From: Planctomycetota bacterium
GTDB lineage: Bacteria; Planctomycetota; J058; JAJDCQ01
Assembly: GCA_029260755.1 (NCBI GenBank)
Contig: JAJDCQ010000067.1
Coordinates: 1-42,688 of the forward strand
Length of the DNA stretch: 42,688 nucleotides
Direction of reading: 5' to 3'
This document shows, one piece after another, positions 7,550-15,804 of the stretch; position 1 is the first letter of the stretch, and every line of letters starts with the position of its first letter. Below the pieces are notes generated by a model. The model saw only the letters and a program-made list of their open reading frames with translations. It searched no databases and was not told where the DNA came from. A program made the translations under genes and the position numbers.

Positions 7550-8845
7550 TCAGCCCTCGAGGAGCAGTCGGCTCGGGCTCTGGAGCAGCTCGATCACGCG
7601 ATTCAGGAAGCGCGCCGCAACCGCTCCGTCGACCACCCGGTGGTCGAGCGACATGGAGAGGTAGAGCATCTTCCGGACGACGATCTCGCCGTCGCGCACG
7701 ACCGGCCGGTCGTGGATCTTGTTGACGCCGAGGATCGCCACCTCGGGGTAGTTGAGGATCGGCGTCGCGAAGAGCCCGCCGATGCCGCCGGCGCTCGTGA
7801 TCGTGAACGTCGAGCCCGACAGCTCGGCGCTCGTGAGCGTCTTGTTGCGGGCGCCCTCGGCGAGGCGCATGACCTCGCCGGCGATGTCGAGGATCGAGCG
7901 GCGGTCGGCGTCCCGGACGACGGGGACGACGAGGCCGTCGTCGGTGTCGGCGGCGACGCCGATGTGGAAGCGCTTGCGGTAGACGATCTCGCTCGTCGTG
8001 CCGTCGAGGGCCGAGTTCAGGATCGGGAACTCCTTCAGCCCGGCGACGATCGCCTTCATGATGAACGGCAGGAAGGTGAGCTTGACGCCGCTCTCCGCCG
8101 CCATGTCCTTCCACTGCTTCCGGAGCGCGTAGACCTCGGTCATGTCGCACTCGTCGACGTACGAGAAGTGCGCGGCGCTCTGCTTGCTCCGCATCATCGC
8201 GTCCGAGATCCGCTTGCGCAGACCGCGGAGCGGGACGCGCTCCTCGTCCGCCTCGGCGCCCACCGGGAGCGGGGCGATCGGGGCGGCCGCGGCGACGGTC
8301 GCGGCGGCCGGCGCCGGCGCGGTCGTCTGGAAGCCCTGGACGTCGGCCCGCGTCACCCGACCGCGCGGGCCGCTGCCGGGGACGATCGCCAGGTCGATCC
8401 CGCGCTCGCGGGCGAGCTTGCGGGTCGCCGGCGCCGCGAGCACCTTGCCCTCGCGCCGCACGGGCGCCGCGGGCGCGGGCGGCGCCGCGACGGCCGTCGC
8501 GCCATGAACGCCGTTACTCGGAGCGCCGCCGCTCGCGGCGGCCGCGACGGCCGCCGCCGGGCCGGCCGCGCCCGATGCGGCGGCGGCCGCCGGGGCCGAG
8601 ACCGCGCCCCCCTTGCCGTCGTCGATCGTGACGATGACGGTCTCGATCGGAACGGTGTCGCCCTCGCCCGCGTGCAGCTTCGCGATCGTGCCGGCGCACG
8701 GCGAGGGGATCTGCACCGTCGCCTTGTCGGTCATCACCTCGACGAGCGGGGTGCCCTCCTCGACCACATCGCCTTCACTGACGAGCCACTTGACGATCTC
8801 GCCTTCGGCGAGCCCCTCGCCGATGTCGGGGAGCTTGAACTCCAT
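7550..8845 (-). CDS. pdhC: dihydrolipoamide acyltransferase (E2) of a 2-oxoacid dehydrogenase complex
   Basis: 431-aa E2 core enzyme that transfers the acyl group from lipoate to CoA. One lipoyl domain spans about 1-75, with the lipoylated Lys in DKA at 41. A long Ala/Pro-rich hinge follows, then a peripheral-subunit-binding domain (about 130-170, GSGPRGRVTRADV). The catalytic domain ends with HRVVDG (His 402, Asp 406). The start is the ATG giving MEFKLPDIGEG; an upstream ATG in a longer frame lies in the repeat-bearing spacer and adds no domain sequence. It is the last gene of the lipA-E1-alpha-E1-beta-E2 unit. Pyruvate is the likeliest substrate, but a branched-chain specificity cannot be excluded. 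No E3 gene is nearby. Confidence 0.92.
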   Translation of the reverse strand: MEFKLPDIGEGLAEGEIVKWLVSEGDVVEEGTPLVEVMTDKATVQIPSPCAGTIAKLHAGEGDTVPIETVIVTIDDGKGGAVSAPAAAAASGAAGPAAAVAAAASGGAPSNGVHGATAVAAPPAPAAPVRREGKVLAAPATRKLARERGIDLAIVPGSGPRGRVTRADVQGFQTTAPAPAAATVAAAAPIAPLPVGAEADEERVPLRGLRKRISDAMMRSKQSAAHFSYVDECDMTEVYALRKQWKDMAAESGVKLTFLPFIMKAIVAGLKEFPILNSALDGTTSEIVYRKRFHIGVAADTDDGLVVPVVRDADRRSILDIAGEVMRLAEGARNKTLTSAELSGSTFTITSAGGIGGLFATPILNYPEVAILGVNKIHDRPVVRDGEIVVRKMLYLSMSLDHRVVDGAVAARFLNRVIELLQSPSRLLLEG

Positions 8846-8895
8846 GGGTTTTCTCTCGATCTCCGTGCGGGGTGATGGAAGCGATGCGATGTCTA

Positions 8896-9045
8896 TCTCA
8901 CGCAAAGGCGCAAAGGCGCGAAGTGGCCGACTCCGGCGCCTGGTTCGCGGCGCCTTCCATGACTCGTGCGAGCGAAAGCCGGCTCGCGAGACCGACTCTC
9001 GCGCTCGGCGTGAGCCACCTTTGCGTCTTTGCGCCTTTGCGTGAG
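8896..9045. repeat. 9-nt-period hairpin repeat, family A (copy 1)
   Basis: The left end (8896-8919) is an array of the 9-nt unit GCAAAGGCG preceded by CTCAC. The right end (9018-9045) is the inverted array ending GCGTGAG. The roughly 100-nt interior is not obviously palindromic. Other copies are at 32406-32500 and 36675-36761. This copy sits in the spacer between E1-beta and E2, where the transcript would carry it as a long-range stem. Confidence 0.8.
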
Positions 9046-9070
9046 CTCTTTCTTCGTCGTTCTTCTGTTT

Positions 9071-10054
9071 CTAGAACTGGTCGTAGCCGACGACCTTCTC
9101 GACGGCCCGAAGGACGCGGTCCGCGCCCGGCATGTAGATGTTCTCGAGGGTGTAGGGGAACGGCGTGTCGAAGCCAGCGACGCGCACGATCGGGCCCTCG
9201 AGGCTGTCGATCGCCTTCTCGGCGATGATCGCGGCGATCTCGCCGCCGAAGCCGCCCGTCTTGCAGGCCTCGTGGACGATCACCGCCCGGCCCGTCTTGC
9301 GCACGCTCGCGAGGATGGCCTCCTCGTCGAGCGGCACGAGCGTCCGCAGGTCGATGATCTCGCAGTCGATCCCCTTCGCCTTGGCGAGGTCGGCCGCCTT
9401 CTCGCTGATCGAGACCATCGAGCCCCACGCGAAGATCGAGAGGTCGCCGCCCTCGCGGGCCGTCCGCGCCTTGCCGAGCGGCACGATGTGCTCGCCGTCG
9501 GGCACCTCGCCCTTGATCGTCCGGTAGATTCGCTTCGGCTCCATGAAGAGGACGGGGTCGGGGTCGCGGATGGCCGCGAGGAGCAGGCCCTTGGTGTCGG
9601 CCGGCGTCGAGGGGATCACCACCTTCATCCCCGGCGTGTGGCAGAAGAACGCCTCGGTCGACTGGCTGTGGTAGTGGCCGCCCCGGATCCCGCCTCCGTA
9701 GGGGGTGCGGATCACCATCGGGCAGGTGTACTGACCGCCGCTGCGATACCGGAACTTCGCCGCCTCGTTCACGATCTGGTCGAACGCGGGGTAGATGAAG
9801 TCCATGAACTGGATCTCGGGGATCGGCCGGAGCCCGTAGAGAGCCATCCCGACGGCGGTGCCGATGATCCCGCTCTCGGCGAGCGGGGTGTCGAGCACCC
9901 GGTCGGCTCCGAACCGGTCGACGAGCCCGTCGGTGGCGCGGAAGACGCCGCCGTTCTTCGCGATGTCCTCGCCGAGGAGGACGACGCGGTCGTCCTTCGC
10001 CATCTCGTAGTTGAGGGCGTCGGTCACCGCGCCAATGAGTGTCATCTCGGACAT
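9071..10054 (-). CDS. pdhB: 2-oxoacid (pyruvate) dehydrogenase E1 component, beta subunit
   Basis: 327-aa beta subunit of the heterotetrameric thiamine-diphosphate E1. The N-terminal block VVLLGEDIAKNGGVFRATDG and DTPLAESGIIGTAVGMALYG are hallmarks, followed by RSGGQY, PYGGGIRGGHYHSQS and a transketolase C-domain ending with the DTPFPY segment. The Glu of LGEDIA is the residue that activates the cofactor in this family. The start ATG is preceded by GAGGAG. The length is normal (about 325). It is 74 bp after the alpha gene and 225 bp before E2, and that spacer holds the family A repeat. Confidence 0.94.
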   Translation of the reverse strand: MSEMTLIGAVTDALNYEMAKDDRVVLLGEDIAKNGGVFRATDGLVDRFGADRVLDTPLAESGIIGTAVGMALYGLRPIPEIQFMDFIYPAFDQIVNEAAKFRYRSGGQYTCPMVIRTPYGGGIRGGHYHSQSTEAFFCHTPGMKVVIPSTPADTKGLLLAAIRDPDPVLFMEPKRIYRTIKGEVPDGEHIVPLGKARTAREGGDLSIFAWGSMVSISEKAADLAKAKGIDCEIIDLRTLVPLDEEAILASVRKTGRAVIVHEACKTGGFGGEIAAIIAEKAIDSLEGPIVRVAGFDTPFPYTLENIYMPGADRVLRAVEKVVGYDQF

Positions 10055-10128
10055 TCGAGACTCCTCGAGTCGTCTGCTCGTCGTTGCGTGGGTGTTCGTT
10101 TCGTTCGTTCGAGGTCGCCGGGCGGCGC

Positions 10129-11274
10129 CTAGAGCGGGAAGTGGAACTCCTCGGTCTCGCCCGTCCCGCCGGCCTGCTCGGCGCGCAGCTCCTCGAGCTG
10201 CTCGAGGAGCTGCGGGGTGTGCTGCTCGAAGACGTCCTCGAACATCGTCTCGATCGTGGGGTTCGGCTCCTTCTCGACGGCGGCGATCGCGCTCGCGACC
10301 ACGTCCCCCGCCTCCTTCTTCATCTCGTCCGCCTCGCCCGCGGCGAGGAGCCCCTCCTGCTCGAGCATCTTCTCGAACCGCTCGATCGGGTCGCGCCGGC
10401 GCCACGGCGCGACGAGCTCCTCGGCCCGGTAGCGGGTCGGGTCGTCGCTGCTGGTGTGGGGGCCCATCCGGTAGGTGACCGCCTCGATGAGGGTCGGCCC
10501 GCCGCCGGTGCGCGCCCGCTCGCAGGCCTCCCGCATGACCGCGTAGCAGGCGAGGACGTCGTTGCCGTCGACGCGGACGCCGGGCATCCCGTAGGCCTGC
10601 GCCTTGATCGCGATCGTCTCGCTCGCCGTCTGCTGCTCGAGCGGCATGGAGATCGCCCAGCCATTGTTGGTGCAGATGAAGATGCAGGGCGACTTCCACA
10701 CGCCGGCGAAGTTGAGGCCGGTGTGGAAGTCGTTGCTCGAGGTCGAGCCGTCGCCGAACAGGGTCGCGACGACCGTGTCGTGCTTCTGGATCTTCGCCGC
10801 CTGCGCCGCGCCCGTCGCCTGGATGATCTGGGTCCCGATCGGGCTGCTGATCGAGACGAACCGCTGCGCCGCGAAGGCGTAGTGGTTCGGCATCTGACGG
10901 CCCTTCGACAGGTCCAGCCGGTTGCCGTAGAGCTGCGCCATCATGTCTTCGAGCGACGCGCCGCGGAGCAGGAGGATCCCCTGGGCGCGGTAGGACGGGA
11001 AGATCCAGTCGGTCTCGCGCATCGCCGCGGCCGTGCCGATCTGGGCCGCCTCCTCGCCCCCGTGCGGGACGTAGAAGCCGATCCGGCCCGACCGCTGGAG
11101 CTGCATGCACTTTTCGTCGCTCGCGCGGAGCAGGACCATGCAGCGGTAGAGGTCGAGCAGGAGCTCCTCGCCGAGGCCGGGGTCGTTCGCCGCGTCGCGG
11201 CTGCCGTCCTCGCGGATGACCGTGATGACATCGTCATCGGTCCCGCGGGCGGCCTCGAGGGTGGTGTCGGTCAA
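10129..11274 (-). CDS. pdhA: 2-oxoacid (pyruvate) dehydrogenase E1 component, alpha subunit
   Basis: 381-aa alpha subunit carrying the thiamine-diphosphate site: GDGSTSSND begins at 174 and the motif closes with NN at 203-204. GRQMPNHY, the HGGEEAAQ block and the phosphorylation-loop-like YRMGPHTSSDDPTRYR region match the Bacillus-type PDH alpha subunit rather than the homodimeric AceE. Translation appears to start at TTG (11274-11272), only 4 bp after the lipA stop, with GGAGG 10 nt upstream; no earlier ATG is available. The decarboxylation step of pyruvate to acetyl-CoA is the probable role. Confidence 0.92.
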   Translation of the reverse strand: MTDTTLEAARGTDDDVITVIREDGSRDAANDPGLGEELLLDLYRCMVLLRASDEKCMQLQRSGRIGFYVPHGGEEAAQIGTAAAMRETDWIFPSYRAQGILLLRGASLEDMMAQLYGNRLDLSKGRQMPNHYAFAAQRFVSISSPIGTQIIQATGAAQAAKIQKHDTVVATLFGDGSTSSNDFHTGLNFAGVWKSPCIFICTNNGWAISMPLEQQTASETIAIKAQAYGMPGVRVDGNDVLACYAVMREACERARTGGGPTLIEAVTYRMGPHTSSDDPTRYRAEELVAPWRRRDPIERFEKMLEQEGLLAAGEADEMKKEAGDVVASAIAAVEKEPNPTIETMFEDVFEQHTPQLLEQLEELRAEQAGGTGETEEFHFPL

Positions 11275-11278
11275 GGTC

Positions 11279-12292
11279 TCAGTCCTCCATGCCGCGGTCG
11301 GCGGGCCGGCGGGCGTCGGCCGGCTCCGTCGGGGCTCGCGATTTCAGGATCTCGCGCACGAAGAGCTCGCCGGCGCGGTAGGAGCTTCGCACCAGCGGTC
11401 CCGAGGCGACCGCGCGGAAGCCGAGCTCCCGCGCCGTCTTGCCCCAGGCGTCGAACTCCTCGGGCGTCACCCACCGCGCCACCGGAAGGTGCCACGCGGT
11501 CGGTCGCAGGTACTGCCCGAACGTGACGATGTCGACGTCGGCGGCGCGCAGGTCGGCGAGACACTGCAACACCTCGTCGTCGCTCTCGCCGTGGCCGAGC
11601 TGAATCGATGTCTTGGTGAGGATCGCCGGCGCGATCGCGCGGGCGGTCTCGAGCACGCCGATGCTCTGCGCGTAGCCGCAGCGCTTGTCGCGCACGGCGC
11701 GCTGGAGCCGCTCGACGGTCTCGACGTTGTGGGCGAAGACGTGGGGGCCGGCGTCGACCACGCGCTCGATGCAGTCGCGGTCGCCGCGGAAGTCGGGCGT
11801 CAGCACCTCCACGAGGAGGTCGGGGTCGTTGCGGCGCAGCCCCGCGACGCAGCGGGCGAAGTGGCCGCTGCCCTGATCGTCGAGGTCGTCGCGGTCGACG
11901 CTCGTGATCACGACGTAGTCGAGGCCGAGGCGGGCGACGCTGTCGGCGAGCTTCTCGGGCTCCTCGTCGTCGAGCGGCGGCGTCGCCCCGGTCTTGACGG
12001 CGCAGAATCGGCACGCCCGGGTGCAGGTGTCACCCAGGATCATGAAGGTCGCGGTGCCGCCGCTCCAGCACTCGTGCATGTTGGGGCAGCGAGCCTCCTC
12101 GCAGACGGTGAAGAGGCCGTGCTCGCGCAGGAGCGACTTGATGCGGCCCTGGGCCGGGCTGCTGCGGAGCTGGACCCGGATCCAGTCGGGCTTGCGCGCG
12201 ACGGGGGTCGGATCGGGCGCCGGAGCGGCACCGGCGGGCGGCGCCGAAAGGCGCACGCCGCTCGCCGTCAGGACGGGCAGAGGACGCGGCAT
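11279..12292 (-). CDS. lipA: lipoyl synthase, radical SAM
   Basis: 337-aa enzyme that inserts two sulphurs into octanoyl-lysine on lipoyl domains. Both 4Fe-4S sites are visible: CX4CX5C at Cys 64, 69 and 75 (auxiliary cluster) and CX3CX2C at Cys 90, 94 and 97 (radical SAM cluster). The C-terminal RSSYRAGE has the conserved serine that ligates the auxiliary cluster. The first 30 residues are a Pro/Ala-rich extension. It heads the PDH unit, matching its job of activating the E2 lipoyl domain encoded downstream. No lipB is seen. Confidence 0.95.
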   Translation of the reverse strand: MPRPLPVLTASGVRLSAPPAGAAPAPDPTPVARKPDWIRVQLRSSPAQGRIKSLLREHGLFTVCEEARCPNMHECWSGGTATFMILGDTCTRACRFCAVKTGATPPLDDEEPEKLADSVARLGLDYVVITSVDRDDLDDQGSGHFARCVAGLRRNDPDLLVEVLTPDFRGDRDCIERVVDAGPHVFAHNVETVERLQRAVRDKRCGYAQSIGVLETARAIAPAILTKTSIQLGHGESDDEVLQCLADLRAADVDIVTFGQYLRPTAWHLPVARWVTPEEFDAWGKTARELGFRAVASGPLVRSSYRAGELFVREILKSRAPTEPADARRPADRGMED

Positions 12293-12527
12293 CCTACGTA
12301 TCCCTTGGGGTTTCCGATCGCGGCGGAGCGCCGCCTGCGAGAGCGCGGCATGATACTGGAAGAGCCTCCGGCGCTCAAGGACCCTCGGGGCGGGACGCCC
12401 CCGCCGGCTGGGGCGTCGTGTCGCATCGCGTCAGTCGTAACCTCTTGCCTCCGAGCCGCAGACGCGGAGAATGGCGCGTCTCGGGCCGGCAGAGGATGGG
12501 CCCGACCGGGATGGCGGAGACGAGGCG

Positions 12528-13355
12528 ATGGCAAGCGATCCGGGCGTTCTCGAGCTTCGCGGCGGCGCGGTGATCGTCGGCGCGGACGAGCGCGTCACCC
12601 TGCGCGGGACGACCGGAGCGGCGCGGCGACTCCGCGCCCGCCTCGAGCGGCTGCTCGAGGGCGAGGAGCTCGTGATCGAGCCCGACGAGGGGCCCGACCT
12701 CGTCCTGCAGCCGACCGACGCCGGGGCCGCCTCGGTGCGCGTCGCCGGCGACGACCTCGTCCACCTCGCCCTCCCCGTGAGCGACGTCCACGGGTGGCGG
12801 GCGGCCCTCGGAGCGCGCGGCGACAAGCGGATCGAGCTGCCGTGCTCGGGCGGTGTCGTCGCCGGTATGCGAATCCAGAAGACGCGCGCGGGCGGAGGCC
12901 ATCGCCGACGGAAGGGGGAGGACCACCGCATCGTCTACGCCGCGAACGACCCGGCGCCGACCGGCGTCGTCTTCTACCGGGTGTACTGCGGCCTCATGGC
13001 GACGATGTATCTGCTCCTCGCGATCGCCGGAGTGCTCGGCGCGATCTTCCGCGAGGAGCTCGCCGGCGAGTACGACGACCCCAACGAGTTCCTCATGATG
13101 GGGGTGATCTACGGCGGATGCGGGCTGGCGATCGGGATCCCGTTCGTCGCCTCGTTCTTCCTGCCGCGGCAGCAGTGGGCGTGGATCGTGGGAATCATCC
13201 TGATCGGGCTCAGTCTGACGAGCGTCTGCTGCCTTCCGATCTCGATCCCGCTCCTCTTCTTCTGGCTGAAGCCGGAGACGAAGGGGTGGTTCCACCCTCC
13301 CGAGGATGGCGGCGGCGGGGGCGGCGGGGAGGATCTCGACGGGGTCTTCGAGTGA
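12528..13355 (+). CDS. hypothetical membrane protein
   Basis: 275 aa. Residues 1-100 form a soluble domain with ELRGGAVIVGADERVTLRG and a pattern suggesting beta strands. Then come a basic linker (RAGGGHRRRKGEDHR) and three membrane segments at about 148-170, 188-212 and 217-248, and finally a short Gly/Asp tail. I chose the ATG at 12528, preceded by GGAGACGAGG; an in-frame ATG 57 nt upstream lacks a ribosome site. No family recognised. It is monocistronic, between divergent lipA and convergent proline dehydrogenase. Confidence 0.7.
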   Translation: MASDPGVLELRGGAVIVGADERVTLRGTTGAARRLRARLERLLEGEELVIEPDEGPDLVLQPTDAGAASVRVAGDDLVHLALPVSDVHGWRAALGARGDKRIELPCSGGVVAGMRIQKTRAGGGHRRRKGEDHRIVYAANDPAPTGVVFYRVYCGLMATMYLLLAIAGVLGAIFREELAGEYDDPNEFLMMGVIYGGCGLAIGIPFVASFFLPRQQWAWIVGIILIGLSLTSVCCLPISIPLLFFWLKPETKGWFHPPEDGGGGGGGEDLDGVFE

Positions 13356-13383
13356 TCCGGTCTCCCGGAGATGGGAGCGCTCG

Positions 13384-13577
13384 CCGTTCCAGGAACAGGA
13401 GTCTCGGGCGGAGCACCGCGACGCGTCGGCAATGGCTCGGCGACGCCCGAATCAATCCGTGTAATCCGCGAAATCCGCGGTTCGGTCTCTCTCGGCGTTG
13501 AACCCAGTGGGAACCGCGGATGACGCGGACTACGCGGATTGCGAGTTGCCGGGTACGGGTTCATTGCCGCTGCGCGG
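13384..13577 (+). repeat. 9-nt-period hairpin repeat, family B (copy 1)
   Basis: This copy contains ATCCGTGTA-type units and the 11-bp inverted arms ATCCGCGGTTC and GAACCGCGGAT, with a conserved interior (TCTCTCGGCGTTGAACC) between them. The whole block is over 90% identical by eye to the reverse complement of 29347-29527 and 29541-29710. It lies between convergent genes. Confidence 0.85.
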
Positions 13578-13626
13578 GGCCCCTTCCGCCTTCCAGGAAC
13601 GACGAGAATCCGGTGCCCGCGGTCGC

Positions 13627-14634
13627 TCAGCGACCGACCGCGCCCTGCCGCCCCGAGCGGCCGCCGCGACGTCCCACCCGGGTGCTCCCGCCCTGGAGCT
13701 CGTCGACGAGACTCCGCAGCACGAACATCACGTTCTCGTTCCGCTCGGCGAGCCGGCGCATGAAGTAGGGATACCAGGCGTCGCCGTACGGGATGTAGAT
13801 CCGTAACGGGATCCCGTCCTTCGCGAGGCCGTCCTGGATGTCGCGCCGGATCCCGAACAGCATCTGGAACTCGATCGTGTTTCCGGCGATCGACCGCTCG
13901 GCGTAGCGGCCGCGTCCCCAGCGGATCAGGCGCGGGTCGTGGGTGGCGATGCCGAGCCGCACGCCGCGCGCCTTCGCCTCGTCGCCCGAGAGGAGCTCGC
14001 CGGTCTTGATGAAGCTCTTGCGAATCTCGGGCATCCCCTGCCAGGCGATCTCGCGCGGCTCCTGATACGCCCCCTTGCAGAGGCGCACGCTCAGGCCATC
14101 CCACCGATCCATCAGCCGGCGCGCGTCGGCCTCGGTCCGGTGGAGGTAGCTCTGGAGGACGACGCCGACGTTCTCGATCCCGCGCTCGCGGAGCCGCTCG
14201 TAGATCTCCAGGGTCGCGTCGGTGTAGTCGCTGCCCTCCATGTCGAGCCGGATGAAGTTCCCGCCCGCGGAGGCGCGCGCGCAGAGCTCCTCCAGGTTGT
14301 CGAGGCACAGCTCGACGCCGAGGTCGAGCCCGAGCGCGGTGACCTTGACGCTGACGTTGCTCCGCACCCCGTGCTCGGCGATCCCGTCGAGCAGGCGGAG
14401 GTACTCGTCGCGGACGGCGCGCGCCGCCGCCTCGTCCTCGACGTTCTCGCCGAGGTAGTCGAGCGAGGCGAGCATGCCGAGCGCGTTGACGCCGCGGATC
14501 GCGGCGATGGCATCCTCGAGACTCTCGCCCGCGACGAAGCGGCTCGCCATCAGGCGACCGAGCGAGCTCCGGACGGCGATGTCGCGGACCGTCGACTGGC
14601 TCGAGAGGGCGAGGAAGAGCGGGCGGAGAAGCAT
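13627..14634 (-). CDS. proline dehydrogenase (monofunctional PRODH)
   Basis: 335-aa FAD enzyme oxidising L-proline to pyrroline-5-carboxylate, the first step of proline use as carbon and nitrogen source. It has the TIM-barrel blocks SVKVTALGLDL and NFIRLDMEGSDYTD, the VRLCKGAYQEP segment, and near the C-terminus PYGDAWYPYFMRRLAERNEN. The last contains the Tyr, Arg-Arg and Glu residues that bind proline. Length equals the short, monofunctional bacterial type. The C-terminal 20 residues are Arg/Gly-rich and probably disordered. The partner P5C dehydrogenase is not in the window. It is 27 bp downstream of the YbjN-like gene on the same strand. Confidence 0.93.
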   Translation of the reverse strand: MLLRPLFLALSSQSTVRDIAVRSSLGRLMASRFVAGESLEDAIAAIRGVNALGMLASLDYLGENVEDEAAARAVRDEYLRLLDGIAEHGVRSNVSVKVTALGLDLGVELCLDNLEELCARASAGGNFIRLDMEGSDYTDATLEIYERLRERGIENVGVVLQSYLHRTEADARRLMDRWDGLSVRLCKGAYQEPREIAWQGMPEIRKSFIKTGELLSGDEAKARGVRLGIATHDPRLIRWGRGRYAERSIAGNTIEFQMLFGIRRDIQDGLAKDGIPLRIYIPYGDAWYPYFMRRLAERNENVMFVLRSLVDELQGGSTRVGRRGGRSGRQGAVGR

Positions 14635-14661
14635 CCGAGGGGCGCGCGTCCGGCGGCCGGG

Positions 14662-15144
14662 CTAGGACCCGCCGCCGTCGCCGCCCTCCTCGGGCTTGGC
14701 CTTGCCCTTGGCGAGGCGGTCGACGGCCGTCTCACCGCCGAAGTCGGCGATGATCTTGTCGTCCCAGTCGTCGGCCGCGCGGGCGACCGCGTAGATGGCG
14801 CTGACGAGCTCGTCGCGGTCCATCGTCGTCCCGAAGAGGGCGTGATGGAGCGTCACCGTGCCGTCCTCGTCGAGACCGAACGCGCCGAAGGTCGCATCCT
14901 GGTTCGTCCGGAGCAGAAGCGTCAGCAGCTTCGGGTCGAGGGTCGCGCCCGCGACCACCTCGGAGCCGACGCGCACGAGCGCTTCCTTCTCGCCCCAGGG
15001 GAGCACCTCGATCCGCACGAGGGTCGAGCCGCGCTTGGTGTAGAAGACGCCGTCCTCGACCTTCGTGAAGGAGTCGCCGAACTCCTCGAGGTATCCCTCG
15101 GCGAACTCGGTGACGCGGCGGACGACGTCGTTGCTCTCGGCCAT
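14662..15144 (-). CDS. YbjN/type III chaperone-like domain protein
   Basis: 160 aa. The pattern VEDGVFYTKRGSTLVRIEVLPW, then LLRTNQDATFGAFGLDEDG and LHHALFGTTMDRDELVSAIY, is that of the YbjN superfamily. This is a fold shared with type III secretion chaperones, often a small regulator or binding protein of unknown target. The last 20 residues are an acidic Gly-rich tail. The start ATG has GGAGGG 4 nt upstream. It is probably in one transcript with the proline dehydrogenase gene. No secretion genes are present, so a secretion role is not supported. Confidence 0.72.
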   Translation of the reverse strand: MAESNDVVRRVTEFAEGYLEEFGDSFTKVEDGVFYTKRGSTLVRIEVLPWGEKEALVRVGSEVVAGATLDPKLLTLLLRTNQDATFGAFGLDEDGTVTLHHALFGTTMDRDELVSAIYAVARAADDWDDKIIADFGGETAVDRLAKGKAKPEEGGDGGGS

Positions 15145-15193
15145 GGCGCCCTCCGGAGACCGTGGCGGGCCAGCGCCCGGTCGGCGGCGCGGA

Positions 15194-15199
15194 ATTCTA
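15194..15199 (-). promoter_or_regulatory. possible -10 box for the YbjN-like/proline dehydrogenase unit
   Basis: TAGAAT on the minus strand, 50 nt before the YbjN-like start. No convincing -35 is present at 16-18 nt upstream, so this is weak support only. Confidence 0.3.
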
Positions 15200-15240
15200 G
15201 CAGGCGGTCCGGGATGGCGCGAGCGGCTCGAAGGCGCGGC

Positions 15241-15378
15241 TCACTCGACGGGCGTCGGCTCGGTCAGCTCGAGAACGAACTCGGGGAGCGGCCCGACGAT
15301 CGGGAGGGGCGCCTTCCAGTCGAACGACGCCTCGCCCTTCCAGTCGAAGAGCGGCGCGGGCTTGCTCGGGGGAGTCAT
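15241..15378 (-). CDS. small protein, 45 aa, with a duplicated FDWK motif
   Basis: ATG 15376-15378 to TGA 15241-15243. The predicted peptide is rich in Pro, with FDWKGEASFDWKAPLPIVG: an FDWK segment occurs twice, 10 residues apart. It ends in a hydrophobic/acidic stretch (FVLELTEPTPVE). Its start overlaps the stop of the gene before it in the ATGA arrangement, which is the main evidence that it is real. No membrane segment or known family. The two genes together look like a small two-protein cassette. Confidence 0.55.
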   Translation of the reverse strand: MTPPSKPAPLFDWKGEASFDWKAPLPIVGPLPEFVLELTEPTPVE

Positions 15379-15560
15379 CGAACGCCTCCCGGACGTCGGC
15401 GCGCCTGGCGTTCGAGCGCCGGCTCGGCGACGAGGCGCGGGCGCAGCACCCGCCAGCAGCGAGCGCAGAGGTAGACGACGGCGCCGTCGACCCGGATGAA
15501 ACGGCGCGCGCCGGCGGCCCGGTCGTCGCGGCTTCGGCAGCGTCCACAGCTTCGCATCAT
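15375..15560 (-). CDS. small zinc-ribbon-like protein, 61 aa
   Basis: The predicted peptide has CGRC at residues 5-8 and CARC at about 32-35, separated by a basic linker and a short strand (FIRVDGAVVYL). This is a CX2C-X23-CX2C arrangement typical of a single zinc ribbon. The rest is Arg-rich, which could bind nucleic acid. It starts with two successive ATG codons and no strong ribosome site. It overlaps the 45-aa gene by 4 bp and is divergent from the kinase gene at 15805. Confidence 0.55.
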   Translation of the reverse strand: MMRSCGRCRSRDDRAAGARRFIRVDGAVVYLCARCWRVLRPRLVAEPALERQARRRPGGVR

Positions 15561-15701
15561 TGGAAACTCACCGGGCCGTCTCCGGGCTCTCTCCGCGACG
15601 CCGGCCGGTCGTCAGCCGTCGCCATCCATCTATCGAGTACCGACGGTCGCGCCCGTATCCCCTTTCACCGGCGGCGTCCGAGCGATTGGCGGGGGGGTTG
15701 C

Positions 15702-15730
15702 TTGAATCTGTTCTGGGCGGTGTCTATAGT
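15702..15730 (+). promoter_or_regulatory. sigma-70-type promoter of the Ser/Thr kinase gene
   Basis: TTGAAT (15702-15707), a 17-nt spacer, and TATAGT (15725-15730), giving a leader of about 70 nt before the kinase ATG. The region just upstream is G-rich (seven G at about 15691-15697). Confidence 0.55.
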
Positions 15731-15804
15731 GCACGCAAGTCCGGTGGGACCCGGAACTCCCACCGCTCGGGAGCGCACCAGCCGCTCTCGTGGAGGAACC
15801 TCGA

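Noticed and set aside
9071..11110. A 679-codon frame suggesting a fused E1-alpha/E1-beta protein
   Set aside because: Only its 3' half codes for E1-beta; the 5' half is an out-of-frame Arg-rich reading of the E1-alpha gene. E1-beta has its own ATG and ribosome site at 10054.
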